64,000 nucleotides of DNA from Actinobacillus sp. GY-402 (GCF_014843355.1 NZ_CP062137.1:682001-746000), one strand, 5' to 3'. Shown: positions 29,180 to 37,807, counted from the stretch's first letter. A program made the numbers and translations. Notes: generated from the sequence alone by a model not told the origin.

Positions 29180-29476
29180 ATGATTAAATATATTTTCGGT
29201 TTTATTATTGTATTGGCAATTGTGTTGGTGGCGATTACTGTCGGAGCGAATAACGATCAGGTTATTACATTCAATTATGTTTTTGCGCAAAGTGATTTTA
29301 AACTTTCAACGCTTGTCGCCATTCTTTTTGGTTTGGGGTTGATTTTGGGCTGGCTTATTACCGGTATTTTTTATCTCCGGTTAAAATTTAAAAATATGGC
29401 TTTAACCCGTCAAACTAAACGTTTAACGCAGCAAATTAACGAATTAACAACCAGTCTCAATAAGGCTGCCGAATAA
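29180..29476 (+). CDS. lapA: Lipopolysaccharide assembly protein LapA
   Basis: LapA is a small inner-membrane protein that works with LapB to tune lipopolysaccharide synthesis. It has 98 residues with two transmembrane helices (about 4-22 and 42-66) and a charged helical tail. Its stop overlaps the lapB start by one base (TAATG), so lapB translation is coupled. AGGAGAGGGCAGT precedes the ATG. Confidence 0.85.
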   Translation: MIKYIFGFIIVLAIVLVAITVGANNDQVITFNYVFAQSDFKLSTLVAILFGLGLILGWLITGIFYLRLKFKNMALTRQTKRLTQQINELTTSLNKAAE

Positions 29477-30654
29477 TGATTGAATTACTCTTCCTGTTAT
29501 TACCGATTGCTGCCGCTTACGGTTGGTACATGGGGCATCGCAGTGCTAAAAAAGATCAGGAAGACATCAGTAATAAACTTTCGCGCGATTATGTGACGGG
29601 GGTAAATTTTCTTTTATCCAATCAAACGGAAAAAGCCGTGGATTTGTTTTTGGATATGCTGCAAAAACAGGAAGCGGAAAATGAAATTGAAAAAAGCTCT
29701 CAATTTGAAGCCGAACTAACATTAGGAAATCTGTTTCGTTCCCGCGGTGAGGTGGATCGCGCTTTACGTATTCACCAAGCCCTTGACCAGAGCCCCGATT
29801 ATTCTTTTGAGCAGAAATTATTGGCAAAGCAGCAACTGATTCGGGATTTTATGTCCGTCGGTTTTTTCGATCGTGCGGAAGCGCTCTGTATCGTGCTGAT
29901 TGATGAACCGGAGTTTGCCGAAGGCGCATTGCAGCAGCTTTCCGTGATTTATCAAAAAACCAAAGAATGGAAAAAAGCCGTTAATGTGGCGGAAAAATTG
30001 GCTAAAATTTCGCCTCAGGATGACAATATCGAGTTGGCGCAATTCTATTGCGAATACGCCTGCACGTTATCGGCGAACGGTAAGGAAGATAAACAAGCCT
30101 TATTGCAGCAGGCTTTACAGGTTTCGCCAAGTTGTGTGCGCGCTTCGATTTTGTTAGGTAAAGAATTCATGGCTCGCGAAGATTATCAAAGTGCGGTCAA
30201 AATTTTTGAAAATGTTCTGAACCAGAATGCTGATTTCGTCGGTGAAATTTTATCGGTATTGAAAGAATGTTATACCCGTTTGGGACAACTGGATAATTTT
30301 GAATTGTTTCTTATTCGGGCAAGTCAAACGGGCAATGCCGATGTGGATTTGGCGTTAGCGGATTTAATTGAGAAAAAAGACAGTCGAATCGCGGCGCAGA
30401 ACAAAGTTTATAACCAGCTTAAACAACATCCCGGCATGGTGCTATATCATCGTTTTATTCAGTATCAGATTGACGATGCGGAGGCCGGACGGGCGAAAGA
30501 CAGCCTGGTGTTATTGCATAAAATGGTGGGGGAGCGGATCAGACAAGGGTTCAGTTACCGTTGTATCAACTGCGGATATCAAAGTCATAAACTGATGTGG
30601 TGTTGCCCTTCCTGCCGTCAATGGGAAAAAATCAAACCTAATAAAGGTATTTAA
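29476..30654 (+). CDS. lapB: Lipopolysaccharide assembly protein LapB
   Basis: LapB (YciM) controls LpxC stability and so the rate of lipid A synthesis. It has an N-terminal membrane anchor (about 1-18), a series of TPR helical repeats (about 40-330) and a C-terminal rubredoxin-type metal site with CINC and CCPSC pairs. All four metal-binding Cys of the family are present. It has 392 residues, near the 389 of E. coli. A USS is embedded in the coding sequence at about 30188. Confidence 0.92.
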   Translation: MIELLFLLLPIAAAYGWYMGHRSAKKDQEDISNKLSRDYVTGVNFLLSNQTEKAVDLFLDMLQKQEAENEIEKSSQFEAELTLGNLFRSRGEVDRALRIHQALDQSPDYSFEQKLLAKQQLIRDFMSVGFFDRAEALCIVLIDEPEFAEGALQQLSVIYQKTKEWKKAVNVAEKLAKISPQDDNIELAQFYCEYACTLSANGKEDKQALLQQALQVSPSCVRASILLGKEFMAREDYQSAVKIFENVLNQNADFVGEILSVLKECYTRLGQLDNFELFLIRASQTGNADVDLALADLIEKKDSRIAAQNKVYNQLKQHPGMVLYHRFIQYQIDDAEAGRAKDSLVLLHKMVGERIRQGFSYRCINCGYQSHKLMWCCPSCRQWEKIKPNKGI

Positions 30655-30687
30655 GTTTAACGTATTTTTACTACAAGGAAACCAAAA

Positions 30688-31386
30688 ATGGACAGCAAAA
30701 TTATTGTTGCGTTAGATTACGAAACGGAAGCGGAAGCATTGAATCTGGTTGATCAAATCGATCCAAGCCTTTGCCGGTTAAAAGTGGGTAAAGAAATGTT
30801 CACCACTTTGGGAACGAATTTTGTGAAACAATTACAGGAACGAAAATTTGACGTATTTTTGGATTTAAAATTCCATGATATTCCTAATACGGTTGCGCGC
30901 GCGGTACGTTCTGCGGCGGATTTAGGCGTGTGGATGGTGGATTTGCATGCCAGCGGCGGTTTACGCATGATGGAAGAAGCAAAAAATATTCTTGAACCGT
31001 ACGGCAAAGATGCGCCGCTCCTGATCGGCGTTACCGTGTTAACCAGCATGGAAGATCTGGATTTGTTGCAGATTGGAATTAACGCCTCGCCGATGGAACA
31101 AGTTATTCGCTTAGCGCATTTAACGCAGCGTGCCGGTTTGGACGGCGTGGTTTGTTCGCCGCAGGAAGTGGAAATTTTACGCAGAAATCTTGGTCCGGAT
31201 TTCAAACTGGTGACACCGGGGATTCGCCCTGTGGGAGCCGAATTCGGCGATCAACGCCGTGTCATGACGCCGTCGGCCGCCGTGCGTTCGGGATCCGATT
31301 ATTTGGTGATTGGACGCCCGATTACTCAGGCGGAAAATCCGGCGGAAGTGCTGCGTTCCATTAACGCTTCTTTAACCAATATCTGA
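30688..31386 (+). CDS. pyrF: Orotidine 5'-phosphate decarboxylase
   Basis: PyrF makes UMP from OMP, the last step of pyrimidine synthesis. It has 232 residues. The catalytic Lys-Asp array is visible in [14 protein letters not shown], and the phosphate-binding end in [30 protein letters not shown] precedes the ATG. It follows lapAB and precedes yciH, the same order as in E. coli. Confidence 0.96.
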   Translation: MDSKIIVALDYETEAEALNLVDQIDPSLCRLKVGKEMFTTLGTNFVKQLQERKFDVFLDLKFHDIPNTVARAVRSAADLGVWMVDLHASGGLRMMEEAKNILEPYGKDAPLLIGVTVLTSMEDLDLLQIGINASPMEQVIRLAHLTQRAGLDGVVCSPQEVEILRRNLGPDFKLVTPGIRPVGAEFGDQRRVMTPSAAVRSGSDYLVIGRPITQAENPAEVLRSINASLTNI

Positions 31387-31397
31387 TTTCAGAACTG

Positions 31398-31712
31398 ATG
31401 AATACATTGGTTTATTCCACGGAAAGCGGCCGCATTAAGCCGGAGAAACCACAAACCGTGCGCCCGAAAGGGGACGGTATTGTGCGAATTCATCGGCAAA
31501 CCAGCGGTCGAAAAGGGGCGGGCGTGAGTTTGATCGCCGGATTGGATCTGACCGACGATGAATTAAAAAAGCTGGCAGCCGAACTGAAAAAACGTTGCGG
31601 ATGCGGCGGTTCCGTCAAAGACGGCAACATTGAAATTCAGGGCGAAAAACGTGAATTGCTGAAACAGCTGCTGGAACAAAAGGGCTTCACTGTGAAATTA
31701 GCCGGCGGTTAG
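31398..31712 (+). CDS. yciH: SUI1/eIF1-like protein YciH
   Basis: YciH is a bacterial relative of eukaryotic initiation factor 1 and affects start-site fidelity. It has 104 residues. The SUI1 core is seen in TSGRKGAGVSLIAGLDL and LKKRCGCGGSVKDGNIEIQG. It lies 11 bases after pyrF and is probably read with it. An uptake core of the GTGCGGGC type follows the stop. Confidence 0.92.
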   Translation: MNTLVYSTESGRIKPEKPQTVRPKGDGIVRIHRQTSGRKGAGVSLIAGLDLTDDELKKLAAELKKRCGCGGSVKDGNIEIQGEKRELLKQLLEQKGFTVKLAGG

Positions 31713-31775
31713 AACAAAAGTGCGGGCGATTTTCGTCGAGTTTTTTACGGCGTGAATAGAGATTTAAAACACAAA

Positions 31776-31811
31776 AAAGCCGTCTGAGTTAACGCTCAGA
31801 CGGCTTTCTTT
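31776..31811. terminator. Strong hairpin between yciH and the broken nitroreductase gene
   Basis: AAAGCCGTCTGAG-TTAACG-CTCAGACGGCTTT is a perfect 13-base stem followed by CTTTTT. It can end both convergent transcripts. The stem contains GCCGTCTGA, which is also the core of the Neisseria DNA uptake sequence. Confidence 0.9.
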
Positions 31812-31824
31812 TTAAGGCTTAATA

Positions 31825-32490
31825 TTATTTCGCCCAAACGACCACATCTTCCTGCGGACGGCGGGCTTTCTGTGCGATCTCTTGCGTACGATAACCGAAG
31901 GTGACCGCAACGGATACGCCCCATTCTTTCGGATCGAACAAACCGGCTTCGGATAATACGCGGTTCATTTCCGCGTAATTGAATCCTTCAATCGGACAGG
32001 AATCAATGCCGACCATAGCCGCGCCGGTTATCATATTGCCCAAAGCAATGTAAGTTTGTTTGCTGCATCAATCGAACAAGGCGCGTTCGTTATCCAGCGT
32101 TTTCATATCGTTGGCTTGGAAATCTTTGTATTTTTTCAATGTGGCTTCGATGGCATCCTGCTCGGTGACGCCGCGACGTTTGATGCCTTCCAACATAAAT
32201 TCAGTGTCGTAGCGGGCATTTTTCTTGGCCAGAATCACGACAATGTGGCTTGCGGTGTCCAAGCTTGTTGCCATTCCCCAGGAGAACGGTTTAATCGCTT
32301 CACGTAATTTCGGATCTTGCAGCACAATGAATTTCCAAGGTTCACTGCCCACGGAACTTGGCGATAAACGTCCGAGTTCTAGAATAAAATTGAAATCCTG
32401 ATCGCTGATTTTACGGTTTGCGTCGTAATAACGGCAGGATTTGCGGTTTTTAAATGCGGATAAAACTTGTTCTGTGGTTAAAATAGTCAT
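31825..32490 (-). pseudogene. NAD(P)H nitroreductase gene with an in-frame stop
   Basis: Two consecutive open stretches in the same frame (32490-32068 and 32067-31825) make one nitroreductase of about 221 codons, the NfsB-like length. The first part shows the FMN-binding start KNRKSCRYYDANRKISDQ and SPSSVGSEPWKF. After ERALFD comes TGA at 32068-32070, then CSKQTYIALGNM and MVGIDSCPIEGF continue the family. Relatives have Trp at or near this place, so TGG to TGA is the simplest cause. Without readthrough the product loses its C-terminal third. A sequencing error cannot be excluded. Confidence 0.8.
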
Positions 32491-32600
32491 AAAAAAATCC
32501 TTACTTTTCTGATGAAACCTTTGATCATTATAAAAGGTTTGTCTTGCTAATTATAGCCAATAATCGGAAAAGTGCGGTCAAAAAATACGATGTTTTTTTA

Positions 32601-32906
32601 TTATTCCCACAGCTCAATCAACTCCATCTGCACCGGTGCAAGAAAGCTTTTTTGCGAACTTTGCCGCACCACGTCGGTTTCGCCCAAATGTCCGAGCAAC
32701 AATGCCGAATCCGGATCGTGATATTTTTGCATTTCGCGGGCTTTTGCCGGACTTTGGTTGGCGTAACAATATTTGCAACCGCTGGGGCAGCTGTCGTATG
32801 CGCTGATGTCGCGGGTTTCGATGCAACCGCAATATTGACGTGATCCTTGGTGTTTCAACGTTTTGAAATTCACTCCGTTGGCGCGCCCGAGAATGTCGAG
32901 TGTCAT
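32601..32906 (-). pseudogene. 3' fragment of a DUF1848-family gene
   Basis: The last ~100 codons encode the C-terminal part of a DUF1848 protein, recognisable by YCGCIETRDISAYDSCPSGC and KYCYAN, a cysteine-rich cluster typical of the family. Full proteins have about 300 residues, so two thirds are missing. The frame stays open to 33095, but beyond about 32906 it is only the reverse of other genes. The 5' part has been lost in a deletion. Confidence 0.75.
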
Positions 32907-33054
32907 GCAACAAGGCGAATTAGTAGCGTTTAACGAGGGTAAACTGAAATTTGCTGTGGATTGGATCTTACCGTTTATGCCGCGTAAAATGTTACTCAAA
33001 GCATCGCGTAAAGCGATGGAAAAAGCCGATAAGGAGGCAATATGCAGGCGGTGA
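32905..33054 (+). pseudogene. 3' fragment of a short-chain dehydrogenase-like gene
   Basis: The plus-strand frame encodes about 46 codons ending at 33054, with VAFNEGKLKFAVDWILPFMP followed by a basic helix. This resembles the C-terminus of short-chain dehydrogenases. The 5' end is missing at the same point where the DUF1848 gene is cut, and the stop overlaps the start of the next gene. The family call is tentative. Confidence 0.45.
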
Positions 33055-33686
33055 TCATCGGCGCCACGGGCGCAACGGGGCAGGAGCTCGTTCAACAGTT
33101 ATTGGACAATCCGGATTATTCGCAAGTGACCGTTTTTGTGCGCAGAGCAATGTCGTTGCAACATCCTAAACTGACGGTGGAAGTGATTGATTTTGACCGG
33201 CCGCAAACGTGGTTACACAAGGTGCGTGGCGACGTTCTGTTTTCTTGTTTGGGCACCACGCTCAAAGCCGCAGGCAGCAAGGCGGCGCAATGGAAAATCG
33301 ACTATCAGTACCAATACGATGTTGCCAACATTGCACGTCAAAACGGCGTGCCGCGTTGTGTGCTGGTGTCATCGGGCTATGCGGACAGTCGCTCTCGTTT
33401 CTTCTATACGCAAATGAAAGGGCAGCTCGAGCAAGACATCACGCAACTGGGTTTTCCGCAATTGCTGATCTTCCGACCGCCGTCGCTGATTCGCCCGAAT
33501 ACCGACCGTGTCGGCGAACGCTGGGCGATTAGAGTGTTAAACGGGCTGAATAAAATCGGCTTGTTGCAAGACATGAAACCGATGCCGACCGCCGTGCTGG
33601 CCAGCGCGTTAATTCAAGCGGTCAAACAGAAACCGCTTGGGACTTTTATTTTTGAAAGTGCGGAGATTTGGGAATTAGCGAAATAA
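33042..33686 (+). CDS. NAD(P)H-binding epimerase-like protein
   Basis: This 214-residue Rossmann protein starts with the dinucleotide-binding loop IIGATGATGQELVQQLL and continues VLFSCLGTTLKAAGSKAAQW, the pattern of small NAD(P)H-binding proteins related to HTATIP2/YwnB. A Ser-containing VLVSSGYAD and a FRPPSLIRP segment follow. The substrate is unknown. AAGGAGGCAAT before the ATG is a strong ribosome site. It is probably the surviving second gene of an operon whose first gene is the fragment upstream. Confidence 0.75.
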   Translation: MQAVIIGATGATGQELVQQLLDNPDYSQVTVFVRRAMSLQHPKLTVEVIDFDRPQTWLHKVRGDVLFSCLGTTLKAAGSKAAQWKIDYQYQYDVANIARQNGVPRCVLVSSGYADSRSRFFYTQMKGQLEQDITQLGFPQLLIFRPPSLIRPNTDRVGERWAIRVLNGLNKIGLLQDMKPMPTAVLASALIQAVKQKPLGTFIFESAEIWELAK

Positions 33687-33772
33687 GCATCACATCCCGT
33701 GAAGAAAATAAGTGGTCGGAGCGAAGGGAAATTTGCAAATGGCAAAATGTTGTTTGAATCCGACCGCTTGTC

Positions 33773-34135
33773 TCACCCCTTACTCCGCAAAATTCCCGTT
33801 AAATTCTCTTCCAACCAGTCGACTAAATCCGCCAGTTTTGTTCCCGCTTCTTTGCCGTAGTCGGTCAGCGAATATTCCACATGCGGCGGGACGGTGTTAT
33901 AGGATTTGCGAATCAGCATGCCGTCTTGTTCCAACTGTTGCAGCGTTTGGGTCAGCATCCGCTCGCTCACGCCTTCAATTTCTTTACGGATTTCGCTGAA
34001 ACGTCTGGTGCCTTTCATCAATACGATCATCACCAACACGCCCCAGCGATTGGTCAGGTGCTGCAAGATCTGTCTGGAAGGGCAATTTGCCGCTAACACA
34101 TAGCCTCGTCCGGCTAAATCAGAAAATTTTTCCAT
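33773..34135 (-). CDS. HxlR-family transcription regulator
   Basis: This 120-residue winged-helix protein belongs to the HxlR group, which includes YodB, CatR and HypR, sensors of quinones, aldehydes or oxidants through a conserved Cys. The start at 34135 has AAGGAAAT ahead. Its only Cys is residue 18 in AANCPSRQ, the position of the sensing Cys in relatives. The DNA-binding part is RFSEIRKEIEGVSERMLTQTL. A palindromic operator lies 44 bases upstream and recurs at two other promoters in the window. Confidence 0.88.
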   Translation of the reverse strand: MEKFSDLAGRGYVLAANCPSRQILQHLTNRWGVLVMIVLMKGTRRFSEIRKEIEGVSERMLTQTLQQLEQDGMLIRKSYNTVPPHVEYSLTDYGKEAGTKLADLVDWLEENLTGILRSKG

Positions 34136-34178
34136 TTTTATTTCCTTTAGTTTCAATCGGTTAAAAAATATTTTCAAA

Positions 34179-34194
34179 CTTACATTTTTGTAAG
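34179..34194. promoter_or_regulatory. HxlR-type operator, copy 1
   Basis: CTTACA-TTTT-TGTAAG is a perfect 6-base-arm palindrome in the divergent region of the HxlR gene. A second dyad, TACTTTT-TAA-AAGTA, follows at 34195-34209. On the plus strand TATACT begins exactly 42 bases from the operator's first base. Identical copies are at 50585 and 58442. Confidence 0.75.
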
Positions 34195-34209
34195 TACTTT
34201 TTAAAAGTA

Positions 34210-34320
34210 AGCTATGTGAATATACTACGCCACATCAGCGAGATTGGCAATCTTAATCAGCTGAACAGAGAGGAACTTAAACGTTTTACGGTGGCAGGAA
34301 AGTCGTTTGAAATAAGGTAA
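34210..34320 (+). pseudogene. Promoter and last codons of a deleted NAD(P)-binding gene
   Basis: The stretch after the operator matches the leader of the gene at 58543 (TATACT box, ACATCAGC, then GGCAATCTTAATCA). It then jumps at about 34268 to the final codons of that gene: KRFTVA, followed by the same downstream sequence TTTGAAATAA.G.TAAAGTGC. The body of the gene, about 640 bases, is gone. It was the divergent partner of the HxlR gene. No start-to-stop frame of useful length remains. Confidence 0.75.
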
Positions 34321-34411
34321 AGTGCGGTCAAATTTTGATAGGTTTTTTTATTTGCGGATTTTTTCAGAATTTCACCGATTACATGGTTTCGTTGTCATAG
34401 CATATTGATAA

Positions 34412-34446
34412 AAAAAGCCGTCTGATACATTTGCAGACGGCTTTTT
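34412..34446. terminator. Strong hairpin with a Neisseria DUS-like core
   Basis: AAAAAGCCGTCTG and CAGACGGCTTTTT form a 13-base stem across about 9 bases. It ends the hydrolase gene on the minus strand. The stem is GCCGTCTG, as in inverted DUS terminators of Neisseria and as in the hairpin at 31776. Confidence 0.85.
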
Positions 34447-34457
34447 ATCCGGTGTGA

Positions 34458-35555
34458 TTATTTCAATTTCGCTTTAAAGAATTGTTCAAATTTATCAAAC
34501 GGAATTTTGTTGGCTTGATTGTCGTATAAATCCACATGAGTGGCGTTTGGTACGATATACAGCTCTTTATCTTTGCTGCCTAAGGCTTTAAACGCATCTT
34601 CCGAGAAATAACGCGAATGGGCTTTTTCGCCGTGAACCAATAAAGCGGGGGCGCGTAATTCATCCGCCCGTTGCAAAATCGGCATATTGATGAATGCAAT
34701 CGGTGTTGTGGTTGTCCACGCACCGGTTGAACCGACACTACGCGGGTGGTAGCCGCGTTTGGTTTTGTAGAAATCGACATAATCCGCCACGAATTTTGGT
34801 GTATCCGCATTAAGCGCGCTGACTTCGGGCAATACAGGCGTATCACTGGTGTTGGCGTAGTCTTTTTCCTGTGCTTCCCAACGGGCGTTGTTCAAATCTT
34901 GTTTCATTTTATAACGGGCATCGGCGTCCACGCTATCGTTGTAACCTTTTGCCATTACGCGCGTCATATCGTACATGGTACTGGTGGCAACGGCTTTAAT
35001 GCGGGTATCGGCTGTTGCGGCATTTAAAGCGAAACCGCCCCAACCGCACACGCCTAACACGCCAATTTTTTCACGATCGACCTTTTCAAGCGAACCCAAG
35101 AAATCTACTGCGGCACTAAAATCTTCGGTATTGATTTCAGGCGAAGCCGAATTGCGAGGCAGGCCCGAACTTTCGCCGGTAAAGGAACCGTCAAACGCCA
35201 GCGTAACAAAACCGCGTTCCGCCAAAGTTTGCGCGTATAAGCCCGAAACTTGCTCTTTCACTGCGCCGAACGGACCGCCCACCGCAATGGCCGGCAATTT
35301 ACCTTGGGCATTTTTCGGCATATACAAATCTGCCGCTAAAGTAATGCCGTAGCGGTTTTTGAAGGTGACTTTACGGTGTTCCACTTTATCGCTTTTCGGG
35401 AACACTTTGTCCCATTCTTGGGTTAATTGAATGTGTTGCGCAGGGACGTCTATCGCTGTCGCTGAAGTCATTTCTGCCATAACTGCTCCTGAAAATAGGG
35501 TTGAACCGAGGAATAATGCGGTGGTTAGGGTTTTGAGTTGCATGTTGAGTTTCAT
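34458..35555 (-). CDS. Exported alpha/beta hydrolase (dienelactone hydrolase-like)
   Basis: This secreted alpha/beta hydrolase has about 365 residues. I start at 35555, where AAGGAT lies a proper distance ahead and the product begins with a signal peptide ending at AVMA (about residue 27). The nucleophile elbow is unusual: GVLGVCGWGGFAL, with Cys where serine hydrolases have Ser, as in dienelactone hydrolases. A His near the C-terminus (PNATHVDLYD) completes the expected triad. Periplasmic homologues are known in Pasteurellaceae and Neisseriaceae; the substrate is unknown. Confidence 0.72.
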   Translation of the reverse strand: MKLNMQLKTLTTALFLGSTLFSGAVMAEMTSATAIDVPAQHIQLTQEWDKVFPKSDKVEHRKVTFKNRYGITLAADLYMPKNAQGKLPAIAVGGPFGAVKEQVSGLYAQTLAERGFVTLAFDGSFTGESSGLPRNSASPEINTEDFSAAVDFLGSLEKVDREKIGVLGVCGWGGFALNAATADTRIKAVATSTMYDMTRVMAKGYNDSVDADARYKMKQDLNNARWEAQEKDYANTSDTPVLPEVSALNADTPKFVADYVDFYKTKRGYHPRSVGSTGAWTTTTPIAFINMPILQRADELRAPALLVHGEKAHSRYFSEDAFKALGSKDKELYIVPNATHVDLYDNQANKIPFDKFEQFFKAKLK

Positions 35556-35689
35556 TGTTTTATCCTTTGTTTCGTTTTGATATAAAAAATTATAGGAAAC
35601 AAAGTGCTTGGCAACAATCAATAAAATAAGAATAGACTATTGCTAAAATAAGAATTATAAGCGCCGAATTTCTCGCAAAATATTGCCAA

Positions 35690-35815
35690 TCAAAAATAGC
35701 GGAGAAAACCGTTGAACCGCTGGCTTAAACGCATTAAACACGGCATGAGGGCAGGTGTTTCTTTAGCTTTACTAAATTCTCTTTCTACTGAAATAGCTTT
35801 ATTCCGTTCGTCCAT
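35690..35815 (-). CDS. Short ORF of unknown significance
   Basis: A 41-codon frame starts at 35815 (MDERNKAISVEREFSKAKET) and ends at 35690 upstream of the hydrolase gene. It reads like protein but has no clear ribosome site, and it could be the 5' remnant of a lost gene. I do not recognise it. Confidence 0.2.
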   Translation of the reverse strand: MDERNKAISVEREFSKAKETPALMPCLMRLSQRFNGFLRYF

Positions 35816-35836
35816 TTAATAGGAAAAGAAAAAACA

Positions 35837-36631
35837 ATGAAAAAATCGCCCGCACTTTTTGTCGGACACGGCAATCCGATGAATGCGTTGGATCCGCAGA
35901 ACATCTTTAACCAAGGTTTTCAACAGATTACCTCAACCTTTGAGAAACCGAAGTTGATTTTATGTATTTCCGCCCATTGGTATAGCGCAAAATTGCAAGT
36001 GATGGGCGCGGAGAATCCGCCGATGATTTACGATTTTCACGGCTTTCCGCCGGAATTAAGCGAGATTGTGTATCCGGCGAAAGGCGATCCGGCATTTGCT
36101 CGACACATTCAAACGTTGCTTGCGCCCGAACAGGTGGAAATTAATCCGACCCGTGGTTTTGATCACGGCGCTTGGGCGGTGTTGAAATATCTTTATCCGC
36201 AGGCGGATATTCCCGTGGTTCAGCTTAGTTTGGATCGCACTAAATCGCCGCAATGGCATTATGAATTGGCGAAAAAATTACGTCCGTTACGCGAACAAGG
36301 CGTGTTGATTTTAGGCAGCGGTGATATTGTGCATAATTTAAGAGCGATCAGTTGGGAGCATATCGATCAAGTGGGCGCAGGCTACGATTGGGCGTATCAG
36401 TTCAGAGATGAAATCAATCAAGCCATGCATGAACATAACGATGAGGCGTTAATCCATTTTGAGCAGTTTGGCGAAAGCGCTACGCTTTCCGTGCCAACGC
36501 CAGACCATTATTTGCCACTGCTTTATGTGATGGCGCAACGTGATGAAAATGATGAGATTACCTTGTTTAATGACGAACTGATCGCCGGTTCGTTAAGTAT
36601 GACATCGGTGTTGGTTCGGGCGAAAAGTTAG
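35837..36631 (+). CDS. ygiD: Extradiol ring-cleavage dioxygenase (YgiD/DODA type)
   Basis: This 264-residue LigB-fold protein resembles E. coli YgiD, a 4,5-DOPA extradiol dioxygenase. Metal-binding His residues lie in FVGHGNPMNAL near the start, in CISAHWYS and in GFDHGAW; GSGDIVHNL carries the conserved acid/base His. AGGAAAAGAAAAAAC precedes the ATG. It stands convergent to the GlxA-like regulator and is closed by an inverted USS pair. Its role on catechol-type compounds fits the quinone-related theme of the region. Confidence 0.85.
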   Translation: MKKSPALFVGHGNPMNALDPQNIFNQGFQQITSTFEKPKLILCISAHWYSAKLQVMGAENPPMIYDFHGFPPELSEIVYPAKGDPAFARHIQTLLAPEQVEINPTRGFDHGAWAVLKYLYPQADIPVVQLSLDRTKSPQWHYELAKKLRPLREQGVLILGSGDIVHNLRAISWEHIDQVGAGYDWAYQFRDEINQAMHEHNDEALIHFEQFGESATLSVPTPDHYLPLLYVMAQRDENDEITLFNDELIAGSLSMTSVLVRAKS

Positions 36632-36643
36632 TGGCGAGCCGAT

Positions 36644-36710
36644 AAAGTGCGGTCGAATTTCGGCGAGTTTTTTTATTGGCAAAAACTTCTTAAAATCTGA
36701 CCGCACTTTT
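36644..36710. terminator. Inverted USS pair, 67 bases
   Basis: AAAGTGCGGTCGAATTT and AAAATCTGACCGCACTTTT form the ends of a long inverted repeat between convergent ygiD and the GlxA-like gene. The interior (GGCGAGTTTTTTTATTGGCA) matches the interior of the other long units in this region. Confidence 0.6.
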
Positions 36711-36715
36711 AGCTT

Positions 36716-37663
36716 TCAATCAGCCTGAAACCGTTTTTGCCACTGTTTCGGGCTGATGTGATGTTTCGCTTTAAAATGCTGACGAAAGGCGGTGGCGGAA
36801 TGAAAGCCGATTTGGTGGGCGATTTCTTCAATGCCGAGCTTGGTGCTTTCTAACAATTCTCGTCCTTTTTGTAACCGCACTTCAATCAGCCATTCGGTCA
36901 ATGCCATTCCCGTTGCTTTGCGGAAATGGCGGGTAAAGGTGCTACGGCTCATCATGAGCTTTTCGGCGAGTGTGTCAATGGAATAATCTACGTTTAGGTT
37001 GGCTCGCATAATGTCTAACCATTCGTTGATGTTTTCATTGGCTGTTTTGCGAGTGATGGGCTGTTCAATAAATTGTGCTTGTCCGCCTTCCCGATGGGGT
37101 GAGATGACCAACAAACGTGCCAGTTGATTGGCAATTTTTACCCCATATTGGCGGCGAACAATCGCGAGGCAACAATCCAATCCTGCCGCTGTGCCTGCGG
37201 AGGTGATGATGTTTTCATCTTCAATATAAATGGCGCTGCAATCTAATTTCACTTGCGGAAAACGCTGTCTGAAATCCGCTTCGCCCAGCCAGTGCGTGGT
37301 GGCTTTTTTGCCGTTCAACAAACCTGCATAGGCAAGGGGATAAGCGCCGTAACACAATCCTACAACGGTCGCACCACGCCGTGCCGCTTGCTGCAATGCC
37401 TGCGTTAAGGCGGCAGACGGCATTTGTTCCGACTTGTCCCAACCGATCATCACAACCAAATCCGCTTGTTCCAACAAACTCAAATCGCCGTCTGCCTGAA
37501 TAATCGCTGGCTTGGATTGGGTAACCGCCGGATTTTCTGCGACCACTTTCACGTTAAATAGCGGCTTGCCGTCAATTTCGGCGGAAAACACCATATAAGG
37601 CACGGAAAAATGAAAAGGGCTAAATTGGGGATAAAGCACTAAGGCAACGGTTGGAATAGACAT
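36716..37663 (-). CDS. GlxA-type AraC-family regulator with a DJ-1/PfpI domain
   Basis: This 315-residue protein joins an N-terminal DJ-1/PfpI-like amidotransferase fold (about 1-180) to a C-terminal AraC-type pair of helix-turn-helices (about 215-312). The nucleophile-elbow region is ATVVGLCYGAYPLAYAG, with the Cys in place. The AraC part contains LMMSRSTFTRHFRKATGMAL and IEEIAHQIGFHSATAFRQHF. It is divergent from the metallo-hydrolase gene at 37808, its likely target. Confidence 0.85.
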   Translation of the reverse strand: MSIPTVALVLYPQFSPFHFSVPYMVFSAEIDGKPLFNVKVVAENPAVTQSKPAIIQADGDLSLLEQADLVVMIGWDKSEQMPSAALTQALQQAARRGATVVGLCYGAYPLAYAGLLNGKKATTHWLGEADFRQRFPQVKLDCSAIYIEDENIITSAGTAAGLDCCLAIVRRQYGVKIANQLARLLVISPHREGGQAQFIEQPITRKTANENINEWLDIMRANLNVDYSIDTLAEKLMMSRSTFTRHFRKATGMALTEWLIEVRLQKGRELLESTKLGIEEIAHQIGFHSATAFRQHFKAKHHISPKQWQKRFQAD

Positions 37664-37807
37664 CTTTTTTACTCGCTAAATGAATTTGACCCGATTTTTA
37701 CGATTTTTGAATAATAAGTCAATGTTTTTCATTTCTCATTGGTTTCATAATACCTCCATCGCAAACAAGCGGTTTAATTTATCTTATTTTTTACAAAAGG
37801 AAACAGA

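Noticed and set aside
33187-33532. Alternative plus-strand frames inside the NAD(P)H-binding gene at 33042
   Set aside because: The main frame has a strong ribosome site and a full Rossmann fold, so the others are shadows.
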